A DNA stretch of 64,000 nucleotides. Origin: Streptomyces tauricus. Lineage in GTDB: Bacteria; Actinomycetota; Actinomycetes; Streptomycetales; Streptomycetaceae. The stretch lies in assembly GCF_014650955.1 (NCBI RefSeq), contig NZ_BMVY01000003.1:62001-126000 (forward strand), in the 5' to 3' direction. Position numbers and translations under genes: made by a program. Shown one piece after another: positions 46,459 through 54,095 of the stretch (within the stretch, counting starts at the first letter, position 1; each line of letters starts with the position of its first letter). The notes beneath the pieces are model-generated. The model did no database searches and had not been told where the DNA came from. It saw only the letters and a list, made by a program, of their open reading frames with translations.

Positions 46459-47895
46459 ATGCGCCGAGCAAAGATCGTCTGTACATTGGGCCCCGCCACC
46501 GACTCCTACGACCAGATCAAGGCACTGGTCGAAGCCGGAATGGACGTAGCCCGCTTCAACCTCAGCCACGGCGGCCACGCCGACCACGAGGAGCGCTACC
46601 AGCGCGTACGCAAGGCCTCCGACGAGACCGGCCGCAGCGTCGGGATCCTCGCCGACCTCCAGGGCCCCAAGATCCGACTCGGCCGCTTCACCGAAGGCCC
46701 CGTACTCCTCGAACGCGGCGACTCCTTCACCATCACCGTGGAGGAGGGCGCCACGGGCGACCGCCAGACGTGCGGGACCACGTACGCCGGACTCGCCGCC
46801 GACGTCACCGCCGGCGAACGCATCCTCGTCGACGACGGCAAGGTCTGCCTCGAAGTCACCTCCGTCGACGGACCCCGCGTCCACACCACCGTCGTCGAAG
46901 GCGGCATGGTCTCCGACAACAAGGGCCTCAACCTCCCCGGCGTCGCCGTCTCCGTCCCCGCCCTCTCCGAGAAGGACGAGAACGACCTCCGCTGGGCGCT
47001 GCGCACCGGATGCGATGTCATCGCCCTGTCCTTCGTCCGCAGCGGGCGCGACATCGAGGACGTCCACCGCATCATGGACGAGGAGGGCCGCCGCCTTCCC
47101 GTGATCGCCAAGGTCGAGAAGCCCCAGGCCGTCGAGAACATCGACGACATCGTCGCCGCGTTCGACGGCATCATGGTCGCTCGCGGCGACCTCGGCGTCG
47201 AGATGCCCCTCGAACAGGTCCCGATCGTCCAGAAGCGCGCGATCAAGCTGGCCAAGCGCAATGCCAAGCCGGTCATCGTGGCCACGCAGATGCTCGACTC
47301 GATGATCGAGAACTCCCGCCCCACCAGGGCCGAGGCCTCCGACGTCGCCAACGCCGTCATCGACGGCACGGACGCGGTGATGCTGTCCGGCGAGACCAGC
47401 GTCGGCAAGTACCCCGTCGAGACGGTCGCCACGATGGCCCGGATCGTGGAGGCGGCGGAGGAGGACATCCTCACGAAGGGCCTGCCGCCCCTCACCGACC
47501 GGAACAAGCCCCGCACCCAGGGCGGCGCGGTCGCCCGGGCCGCCGCGGAGATGGGCGACTTCCTGGGCGCGAAGTTCCTGGTCGCCTTCACGCAGTCCGG
47601 CGACACGGTCCGCCGCCTGTCCCGCTATCGCTCGCCGATCCCGCTCCTGGCCTTCACCCCGGACGAGGCGACGCGCTCGCAGCTGAACCTCACGTGGGGT
47701 GTGGAGACGCTGCTCGGCCCGCACGTCGACTCGACGGACGCGATGGTCGACCAGGTCGACGAACTCCTCCTGAAGCACGGCCGCTGCCAGAAGGGCGACA
47801 TCGTCGTCATCACGGCCGGCTCGCCCCCGGGCGTCTCCGGCTCGACAAACCTGGTCCGAGTCCACCACATCGGAGAGGACGACACCCCTAAGTAG
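46459..47895 (+). CDS. pyk: pyruvate kinase
   Basis: 478-residue glycolytic enzyme making pyruvate and ATP from phosphoenolpyruvate and ADP. Landmarks: RRAKIVCTLGPATDSYDQI, ARFNLSHGGHADHEERYQ, the active-site segment VIAKVEKPQAVENIDDI with MVARGDLGVEMPLE, and TQMLDSMIENSRPTRAEASD. Complete length with a C-terminal regulatory domain ending EDDTPK. The ATG lacks a ribosome site and is close to a -10-like hexamer. The converging LAGLIDADG gene ends 10 bp later. Confidence 0.97.
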   Translation: MRRAKIVCTLGPATDSYDQIKALVEAGMDVARFNLSHGGHADHEERYQRVRKASDETGRSVGILADLQGPKIRLGRFTEGPVLLERGDSFTITVEEGATGDRQTCGTTYAGLAADVTAGERILVDDGKVCLEVTSVDGPRVHTTVVEGGMVSDNKGLNLPGVAVSVPALSEKDENDLRWALRTGCDVIALSFVRSGRDIEDVHRIMDEEGRRLPVIAKVEKPQAVENIDDIVAAFDGIMVARGDLGVEMPLEQVPIVQKRAIKLAKRNAKPVIVATQMLDSMIENSRPTRAEASDVANAVIDGTDAVMLSGETSVGKYPVETVATMARIVEAAEEDILTKGLPPLTDRNKPRTQGGAVARAAAEMGDFLGAKFLVAFTQSGDTVRRLSRYRSPIPLLAFTPDEATRSQLNLTWGVETLLGPHVDSTDAMVDQVDELLLKHGRCQKGDIVVITAGSPPGVSGSTNLVRVHHIGEDDTPK

Positions 47896-47905
47896 GTTGC
47901 CCGGC

Positions 47906-48562
47906 TCAGTACTTGGGCCCGACGTGCACATCCATAAGAACGACGGAGGCACGGCGGGCGACGGAGATGTTGCGCCAGTTCGCCTGCTTCCAATCGACGC
48001 CGACTTTGTCGAGGGTTTCGGTGAAGAGCCGCATGATGTCGCTCGACAGGTTAGTGAAGAAGTACCGGGGGTATTCATAGCGCCTGGGCTCACCCTTCAC
48101 GAGGCGGGTGGTCCAGTTGGTGACGCGGCACCCGTCGGAGTGGATGAGCCCCCGTACGAACTCCCACGGGTGGGCATCGACAATCTCCTGCTGCCAGGCT
48201 TCCAGCGCGATGGCGCGCTCATGCTTCTTGCCCGGGCCGTGTTGGGGGAAGAAGCAGGGCCAGTGCTTGCTGGCGGCGGTGACCGCCACGCAGCCATCTT
48301 TCTTCACGCGGGACACGCTGTTGTCCGGGCGCGCGGAGCGCACCGCGACCTCGCAGGCGTCGATGAGGCCCGGCCAGGCGTTGTCACACACGATACGGAG
48401 GTAGTACACGCCTCTGCGGTGGGCGCTGATACAGCCGTCACCGAGATAGAGACCGAGGAGATACGCGTACGCACTCGGATTCTCCGGCGGGCCTGGCGCA
48501 CCGTTACAGCGGGGGCACGGCTTCAGTGGCAGCGGCCGCGAACGTGTATCCATGTCGTACAT
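47906..48562 (-). CDS. LAGLIDADG-type protein, N-terminus shortened
   Basis: 218 residues with two LAGLIDADG-like helices: SAYAYLLGLYLGDGCIS (about residue 36) and PWEFVRGLIHSDGCRVTNW (about residue 139). Between and after them are conserved stretches (SKHWPCFFPQHGPGKKHERA, YEYPRYFFTNLS). It carries a CPRC zinc-type pair near residue 17. Relatives I recall from actinobacteria have an N-terminal helix-turn-helix of about 35-40 residues between the MYD..TR start and the CPRC motif. Here MYDMDTRSR joins almost directly to PLPLKPCPRC, so that domain seems deleted. Free-standing homing endonuclease or domesticated regulator. It lies downstream of the tRNA terminator. Confidence 0.75.
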   Translation of the reverse strand: MYDMDTRSRPLPLKPCPRCNGAPGPPENPSAYAYLLGLYLGDGCISAHRRGVYYLRIVCDNAWPGLIDACEVAVRSARPDNSVSRVKKDGCVAVTAASKHWPCFFPQHGPGKKHERAIALEAWQQEIVDAHPWEFVRGLIHSDGCRVTNWTTRLVKGEPRRYEYPRYFFTNLSSDIMRLFTETLDKVGVDWKQANWRNISVARRASVVLMDVHVGPKY

Positions 48563-48602
48563 GTGGCCACCCTGTGAGTGGCGTCTGAACGGCACGCGGC
48601 AA

Positions 48603-48638
48603 AAAGCGGATGTTCACGAGAACGTGAACATCCGCTTT
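48603..48638 (-). terminator. intrinsic terminator of the tRNA gene
   Basis: A perfect 16-bp stem (48603-48618 with 48623-48638), 4-base loop, followed on the minus strand by TTTTT. A classical factor-independent terminator 30 bases after the tRNA 3' end. Confidence 0.9.
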
Positions 48639-48668
48639 GTTATGGTGACCTTGGGAACCAAGGAAAAG

Positions 48669-48741
48669 TACCCCGAGTCGGATTCGAACCGACGCTGTAT
48701 GGGTTTTGAATCCATTGCCTCTACCGCTGGGCTACCGGGGC
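48669..48741 (-). tRNA. atypical tRNA, anticodon CAA (Leu codon UUG)
   Basis: Cloverleaf read on the minus strand: acceptor GCCCCGG with UCGGGGU (two G-U pairs) and discriminator A73, D arm GCC/GGC, anticodon arm AUGGA-UUCAAAA-CCCAU, a 5-base variable loop, and T arm GUCGG-UUCGAAU-CCGAC. CCA is not encoded. The anticodon CAA would read the Leu codon UUG, but leucine tRNAs normally have a long class II variable arm and this one is class I. There is also an A-C mismatch closing the anticodon stem and a weak D stem. A strong terminator follows, so it is transcribed as a unit. Confidence 0.8.
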
Positions 48742-48845
48742 CCCTTTGAAACGAAGGTTGGCGGTCTCCCGCCGTGACACCACCATACCGCAGCTAGGTA
48801 CGCTCTTGGGAGCAGTACTTGCCTGCCCTGGAACAAGGAGCAACC

Positions 48846-49514
48846 GTGACCGCCCCCGAGTCGCCCCAGCCCGTAGACGCGCCCGACGACGACAAGTCGC
48901 ACGTGCCTCCGCTGACGACCCGTGTCGTCATCGCCGAGGACGAGGCGCTGATCCGTCTCGACCTCAAGGAGATGCTCGAAGAAGAGGGGTACTCGGTCGT
49001 CGGCGAGGCAGGTGACGGCGAGGAAGCCGTCGAGCTCGCCCGGGAGCACCGCCCCGACCTGGTCATTCTCGATGTGAAGATGCCCAAGCTCGATGGGATC
49101 TCCGCCGCGGAGAAGATCGCGGAGGAGTCCATCGCCCCCGTGCTGATGCTCACCGCGTTCTCGCAGCGCGACCTCGTCGAGCGGGCGAGGGACGCCGGCG
49201 CGATGGCGTACCTCGTGAAGCCGTTCAGCAAGAGTGACGTCGTTCCGGCCATCGAGATGGCCGTCTCGCGGTTCACGGAGCTGAAGGCGCTGGAGAAGGA
49301 GATCGAGGATCTCACCCAGCGGCTGGAGACGCGCAAGCTGGTGGACCGTGCGAAGTCGGTGCTGCAGACGGAGTACGGCCTGACCGAGCCGGCGGCGTTC
49401 CGGTGGATCCAGAAGACGTCGATGGACCGTCGTATGTCGATGCAGCAGGTCGCCGAGGCGGTCATTCTCGACGCCGACGAGAAGAAGGCCGACAAGAAGG
49501 CGTCCAAGGGCTGA
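48846..49514 (+). CDS. pdtaR: ANTAR-domain response regulator PdtaR
   Basis: 222 residues: a receiver (TRVVIAEDEALIRLDLKEML, phospho-acceptor in DLVILDVKMPKLDG, LTAFSQ, LVKPFSKSDV) and a C-terminal ANTAR RNA-binding domain (RKLVDRAKSVLQTEYGLTEP followed by AAFRWIQKTSMDRRMSMQQV). ANTAR proteins bind paired hairpins in nascent RNA to prevent termination; PdtaR pairs with the soluble kinase PdtaS in actinobacteria. GTG 48846 has AAGGAG 6 bases upstream. The kinase gene is not in the window. A Lys-rich tail (DEKKADKKASKG) ends the protein. Confidence 0.93.
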   Translation: MTAPESPQPVDAPDDDKSHVPPLTTRVVIAEDEALIRLDLKEMLEEEGYSVVGEAGDGEEAVELAREHRPDLVILDVKMPKLDGISAAEKIAEESIAPVLMLTAFSQRDLVERARDAGAMAYLVKPFSKSDVVPAIEMAVSRFTELKALEKEIEDLTQRLETRKLVDRAKSVLQTEYGLTEPAAFRWIQKTSMDRRMSMQQVAEAVILDADEKKADKKASKG

Positions 49515-49532
49515 GCCGCCCACCCTGTTCGT

Positions 49533-49585
49533 TGTACGGCTGAGGCCCGCATCCCTGACTTCGGGGAGCGGGCCTCAGCCGTACA
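49533..49585. terminator. bidirectional terminator between pdtaR and livF
   Basis: A perfect 18-bp inverted repeat (49533-49550 with 49568-49585) encloses a smaller hairpin; it serves the converging pdtaR and liv operon ends. Confidence 0.88.
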
Positions 49586-49599
49586 GGAAGGCAGGGACC

Positions 49600-50316
49600 T
49601 CAGTCCTCGCCGAGGTACGCCTTGCGGACGGATTCGTCGGTGAGGAGGTCGCGGCCCGTGCCGGAGAGCACGATGGAGCCGACCTCCATGACGTGTCCCT
49701 GGTCGGCGAGGGAGAGCGCCGCCTGGGCGTTCTGCTCGACGAGGAGGATCGTCGTGCCCTGGGACTTCAGCTCCGCGATGGTCGCCATGATCTTCTGCAT
49801 CATGATCGGCGAGAGGCCCATGGAGGGTTCGTCGAGCATGAGCAGCTTCGGCTGGGACATCAGCGCGCGGCCCATGGCGAGCATCTGCTGCTCGCCGCCG
49901 GAGAGGGTGCCCGCGGCCTGCTTGCGGCGTTCTCCGAGGATGGCGAAGAGGTCGTAGGCGCGCTGGATGTCCTTCTCGATGCCTGCCTTGTCGTTGCGCA
50001 GGAAGGCGCCGAGGCGGAGGTTGTCCTCGATCGTCATGCGGGGGAAGATGTGCCGCCCCTCGGGGGAGTGCGCGAGTCCGAGGGAGACGATCTGGTGGGC
50101 CGGGGTCTTCTTGAGCGACTTGCCCTGGAACTTGATCTGGCCGCCGATGGGCTTGAGGAGGCCGGAGAGGGTGCGCAGGGTGGTGGTCTTGCCGGCGCCG
50201 TTGGTGCCGATGAGGGTGACGACCTGGCCGGCGTCGACCTTGAAGGAGATGCCCTTGACGGCTTCGATCTTGCCGTAGGCGACCCGGAGGTCTTCGACTT
50301 CGAGGAGTGCGGTCAT
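49600..50316 (-). CDS. livF: branched-chain amino-acid ABC transporter ATPase LivF
   Basis: 238-residue ATPase: Walker A GTNGAGKTTT, signature LSGGEQQM, Walker B LLMLDEPS, H-loop VEQNA. The LivF/HAAT subtype is shown by GLAHSPEGRHIFPRMTIEDN. The ATG overlaps livG (ATGA). It powers uptake of leucine, isoleucine and valine or related amino acids together with the LivH/LivM permeases. Confidence 0.96.
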   Translation of the reverse strand: MTALLEVEDLRVAYGKIEAVKGISFKVDAGQVVTLIGTNGAGKTTTLRTLSGLLKPIGGQIKFQGKSLKKTPAHQIVSLGLAHSPEGRHIFPRMTIEDNLRLGAFLRNDKAGIEKDIQRAYDLFAILGERRKQAAGTLSGGEQQMLAMGRALMSQPKLLMLDEPSMGLSPIMMQKIMATIAELKSQGTTILLVEQNAQAALSLADQGHVMEVGSIVLSGTGRDLLTDESVRKAYLGED

Positions 50317-51212
50317 CGGTCGGTCTCCTTGCGGGGCGCGGCGTCGGCCTGTGCTTCGGCCGCTTCGACCTCCGCGACTTCGGCTTGGCCGGGTGCGTCT
50401 TCGTAGGGTTCGCCGAGGTAGGCGGCGACGACGCGGTCGTCTCCCTGGACGGTGGCGCTGTCGCCTTCGACGAGTTTTTCGCCTTGGACGAGGACGGCGA
50501 CGCGGTCGCAGAGGTTGAAGATGAAGCGCATGTCGTGCTCGATGACGAGTACGGCGATGCCCATGTCGCGGATGGCGAAGACGAGTTCTTCGGTGGCGCG
50601 GGTTTCCTGCGGGTTCATTCCGGCGGTGGGCTCGTCGAGGAGCAGGAGGCCGGGTTCGCTGGCGAGTGCGCGGGCGATTTCGAGCTTGCGCTGTTCGCCG
50701 TAGGGGAGGTTCCTGGCGAGGTGGTCCCGCTTGGCGGCGAGGCCGATGAACTCGAGGAGTTCCATGGCGCGTTCTTCGGAGGCTTTTTCGGCTTTCTTGA
50801 AGCCGGGGCCGCGCAGGAGTGCGGACCAGAGGCCTTCTTTGGTGCGGGTGTGGCGGCCGACGAGGACGTTTTCCAGGACGGTCATGTTGGCGAAGAGCCG
50901 GATGTTCTGGAAGGTGCGTGCGACGCCGGCGGCGGTGACTTTGAAGGATTGTGAGGGGAGGATTTTGCCTTTGTAGCGGACCTCGCCCTCGGTGGGGATG
51001 TAGAGGCCGGTGAGGCAGTTGAAGAAGGTCGTCTTACCGGCGCCGTTGGGGCCGATGAGTCCGACGATTTCTCCGCTGTTGACGGTGAGGTCGACGTTGC
51101 GTACGGCGGTGAGTCCGCCGAAGCGCATGGTGACGCCGCGTGCGTCGAGGACGGTTTCGCCGGGGGCGTGGGCGCCCGGGGCGGTGTCCTTGGTGGTGGT
51201 GTCGGTTGTCAT
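50313..51212 (-). CDS. livG: branched-chain amino-acid ABC transporter ATPase LivG
   Basis: 299-residue ATPase: Walker A GPNGAGKTTF, the HAAT-specific VARTFQNIRLFANMTVLENV, signature LPYGEQRKLEIARAL, Walker B LLLLDEPTAGMNPQET, H-loop VIEHDM. A C-terminal acidic/Ala-rich tail beyond YLGEPYED is extra. It overlaps livF and starts 5 bp after livM. Confidence 0.96.
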   Translation of the reverse strand: MTTDTTTKDTAPGAHAPGETVLDARGVTMRFGGLTAVRNVDLTVNSGEIVGLIGPNGAGKTTFFNCLTGLYIPTEGEVRYKGKILPSQSFKVTAAGVARTFQNIRLFANMTVLENVLVGRHTRTKEGLWSALLRGPGFKKAEKASEERAMELLEFIGLAAKRDHLARNLPYGEQRKLEIARALASEPGLLLLDEPTAGMNPQETRATEELVFAIRDMGIAVLVIEHDMRFIFNLCDRVAVLVQGEKLVEGDSATVQGDDRVVAAYLGEPYEDAPGQAEVAEVEAAEAQADAAPRKETDR

Positions 51213-51217
51213 CGTGG

Positions 51218-53047
51218 TCAGGCCCCTGCCTTGCTGAGGACTGTGGGCGCTTCCGCTTCCTCGTGGAATTCGAGCTGGCGCCGCCGGTTGGGGATGAGGC
51301 CTTCCGGGCGGAAGCGCATCAGCAGGACGAGCGCGAGGCCGAAGGCGAGGAGCTGGTAGTTGCCGAGGAACTGGAGCTTGGCGGGGATGAGGTAGAGCAG
51401 TGCGGCGCCGACGAGGGGGCCGCTGATGGTGCCCATGCCGCCGAGGACGACCGCTGCGAGCAGGAAGGCCGAGTTGGGCGGGACGACGTGGGCGAACTGG
51501 TACTGCTCGGGTGTCACGGTGTAGGTGACGTGTGCCTGGACGGATCCGGCGAGGCCGGCGAGTGCGGCGCCGAGGGCGAAGGCGATGAGCTTGACGCGGA
51601 AGCCGTTGATGCCCATGGCGAGTGCGGCTGTCTCGTCCTCGCGGATGGCGACCCAGGCGCGGCCGATGCGGGAGTCGCCGCTGCGGCGGAAGACGACCAC
51701 GACGACCAGCGTGATGAGGAGCATCAGCAGGAAGTAGTTGGCGAATCGCGCGATGGTGAAGCCGGCGATGGTGTGTTCCTGGCCGAAGTCGAAGCCGAGG
51801 ATGTTGAGGTTCGGGATCGAGGAGATGCCGTTGGAGCCGTTGGTGATGTCGGGTCCGCTGGTGCCGTCCGCGTTGAGGACGGTGATCCGGAAGATCTCTC
51901 CGAAGCCGAGGGTGACGATGGCGAGGTAGTCGCCGCGCAGTCGCAGGGTGGGGGCGCCGATGAGGACGCCGAAGACCATGGCGACGGCTGCGCCGAGGAG
52001 GGCGGCGGCCCAGAACGGCAGGTGTATGTCGAAGGGTGAGGAGGGGGAGCCGGAGACCATGGCCGCGGTGTAGGCGCCGACGCCGAGGAAGGCGACGTAT
52101 CCGAGGTCGAGGAGGCCGGCGAGTCCGACGACGATGTTGAGGCCGAGGGCGACGGTGGCGAAGATGAGGATGTAGACGCCGATGGTCGCGTACTGGTCGT
52201 TGGACTGGGTGAAGGGGAACGCGGCCGCGGCGACGAACGCGCCGAGCATGGTGACGTTGCGGTGCTTGCCGGTGAGGGCGGAGACCCGGTTGACGAGTCC
52301 GGCCTTGGCCGCGGCGGCGAAGCCGAAGCCGGTGGTGATGAGGAAGCCGACGAAGAGTTCGTCGTACTCGGTGCCGATGCCGTAGGTGAAGACGGTCAGG
52401 CCGAGGGCGAGTGCCGCGACGATGATGAGGATCTCGGCGTACGGGGGCAGCTTGCGGGCCGGCTTGGTGGTGCCGGCGGCGAAGGCGGCCTTGATGACGG
52501 TGCCCGTGTGCCGTGCCTTGTGGCGGAACTGCTCCCAGGAGGTGTCTTCGGGGTCGAAGGGGTCGGGTGCCGGGCGCTCGAAGGGCAGGGAGAGCGCGCC
52601 GAGGACGGCCGCGAGGGTGGCCACGGCCGCGACCCAGCCGCCGGGTTCGAGGTTGGCGAGGCCGCCGAGCTGGGCGCTGATCGCGATGACCGTGTACCAG
52701 GCGGTGGCGAACGCGGCGAGTGCGGCGAGTTTGATGGCGCTGTCGGCGCCGGCGGGTGTCAGCCAGCGCAGGCCCTTGATGCCGTAGGAGGCGAGGGCGA
52801 AGAGCGTGGTGAGGAGGCCGCCGATGAGGACGAGGACCTGGAGGCCGCCGGGGTAGCCGTAGTAGGTGAGGTCGCCGGGGAACTCGTCGGTCCAGGTCCA
52901 GGCGAGGAAGGTGGAGATGATGGTGAGGATGCCGCCGCCGGTGGCGAGGGCGCGTCCGATGTGGGGCGGGATGCCGATGAGGCCGGCGTTGTTGCCGGTG
53001 GGCTCCTTGGCGGCGGGAGTCCGGGACGTGTTGGTCTGTGTGGTCAT
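51218..53047 (-). CDS. livM: branched-chain amino-acid ABC permease LivM (extended)
   Basis: 609-residue permease. The C-terminal half is a normal LivM (YVAFLGVGAYTAAMVSG, TLRLRGDYLAIVTLGFGEI, GRAWVAIREDETAALAMGIN). The N-terminal half carries additional membrane helices typical of the long actinobacterial form. A GTG at 53056 overlaps the livH stop, but ATG 53047 is better spaced from AGGG. It forms the transmembrane channel with LivH. Confidence 0.93.
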   Translation of the reverse strand: MTTQTNTSRTPAAKEPTGNNAGLIGIPPHIGRALATGGGILTIISTFLAWTWTDEFPGDLTYYGYPGGLQVLVLIGGLLTTLFALASYGIKGLRWLTPAGADSAIKLAALAAFATAWYTVIAISAQLGGLANLEPGGWVAAVATLAAVLGALSLPFERPAPDPFDPEDTSWEQFRHKARHTGTVIKAAFAAGTTKPARKLPPYAEILIIVAALALGLTVFTYGIGTEYDELFVGFLITTGFGFAAAAKAGLVNRVSALTGKHRNVTMLGAFVAAAAFPFTQSNDQYATIGVYILIFATVALGLNIVVGLAGLLDLGYVAFLGVGAYTAAMVSGSPSSPFDIHLPFWAAALLGAAVAMVFGVLIGAPTLRLRGDYLAIVTLGFGEIFRITVLNADGTSGPDITNGSNGISSIPNLNILGFDFGQEHTIAGFTIARFANYFLLMLLITLVVVVVFRRSGDSRIGRAWVAIREDETAALAMGINGFRVKLIAFALGAALAGLAGSVQAHVTYTVTPEQYQFAHVVPPNSAFLLAAVVLGGMGTISGPLVGAALLYLIPAKLQFLGNYQLLAFGLALVLLMRFRPEGLIPNRRRQLEFHEEAEAPTVLSKAGA

Positions 53048-53052
53048 CGGTG

Positions 53053-53985
53053 TCACGCCCTGTCCGCGACGCGCTCGCCGAGCAGGCCTTGTGGCCTGAA
53101 GAGGAGCACGAGGATGAGGAGTACGAAGGCCCAGACGTTGGCCCAGGTCTGGCCGCCGAGCTGTTCCATGCCGGGGACGTCGGCGATGTAGGCGGTGGCG
53201 AGGGTCTCGGCGAGGCCGAGGACGAGGCCGCCGATCATGGCTCCGTAGATGTTGCCGATGCCGCCGAGGACGGCCGCGGTGAAGGCTTTGAGGCCGAGGA
53301 TGAAGCCCATACGGAAGTTGATCTCGCCGTACTTGAGGCCGTAGGCGACGCCTCCGACGGCGGCGAACGCGGCGCCGAGGGCGAACGCGACCACGATGAT
53401 GCGGTCGGTGTTGATGCCCATGAGCTTGGCCGTGTCGGGGTCCTGTGCGGTGGCCTGCATGCCGCGGCCGGTGCGGGTCTTCATGACGAAGTAGGCGAGG
53501 ATCGCCATGCTGATGGGGGCGGCGATCAGCAGGAAGACGTCACCGGTCTGGATGGTGACGCTGCCGATTTCGAAGGGGCCTCCTTCGATCTCCGGGAAGG
53601 TGATCGGGGAGTCGGCTTCGGGGTACCAGGCCCATACCGCCTGCTGGAGGGCGAGGGAGAGGCCGATGGCGGTGATGAGCGGGGCGAGTCGTGGTGCGGT
53701 GCGCAGAGGGCGGTAGGCGAACCGTTCCGCGCCCACGGCGACGGTGACCGAGACCATGACGGCACCCACGAGCATCAGCGGCAGCGCGAGCCACATGCTG
53801 GTGCCGTCGGGCAGGATGTACAGATAGACCGTGAGAGCGCCGAAGGCACCCGTCATGAAGATCTCGCCGTGGGCGAAGTTGATGAGCTGGACGATGCCAT
53901 AGACCATCGTGTAGCCGATGGCGACCAGCCCGTACATGGATCCCAGTAGCAGGCCGTTGACCAGCTGCTGCGGCAGTTCGTTCAC
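53053..53985 (-). CDS. livH: branched-chain amino-acid ABC permease LivH
   Basis: 310-residue permease with eight or so membrane helices; LivH marks are GLLLGSMYGLVAIGYTMVYG, INFAHGEIFMTGAF, MQATAQDPDTAKLMGIN and the C-terminal LLFRPQGLLGERV. GTG 53985 is supported by GGAGG 7 bases upstream. It is separated from the binding-protein gene by 110 bases containing a terminator-like hairpin. Confidence 0.95.
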   Translation of the reverse strand: MNELPQQLVNGLLLGSMYGLVAIGYTMVYGIVQLINFAHGEIFMTGAFGALTVYLYILPDGTSMWLALPLMLVGAVMVSVTVAVGAERFAYRPLRTAPRLAPLITAIGLSLALQQAVWAWYPEADSPITFPEIEGGPFEIGSVTIQTGDVFLLIAAPISMAILAYFVMKTRTGRGMQATAQDPDTAKLMGINTDRIIVVAFALGAAFAAVGGVAYGLKYGEINFRMGFILGLKAFTAAVLGGIGNIYGAMIGGLVLGLAETLATAYIADVPGMEQLGGQTWANVWAFVLLILVLLFRPQGLLGERVADRA

Positions 53986-54037
53986 CGCATGTCCTCCGAG
54001 ACGTTCGGATAGTCGAGGGATGTGACCGGATGTGGGT

Positions 54038-54073
54038 CCGCGCGGGGCGCCTGTGGTGCGGCGCCCCGCGCGG
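54038..54073 (-). terminator. intra-operon hairpin between livJ and livH
   Basis: Perfect 14-bp G/C stem (54038-54051 with 54060-54073), 8-base loop. Positioned to stop part of the transcription coming from the binding-protein gene, giving excess binding protein over permease. Confidence 0.75.
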
Positions 54074-54095
54074 CTCAGGTGATGCGGGGTGTGGG

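Noticed and set aside
47906..48741. Integrated element with the tRNA as attachment site
   Set aside because: No integrase, no duplicated tRNA 3' end and no element-like genes are visible around it.
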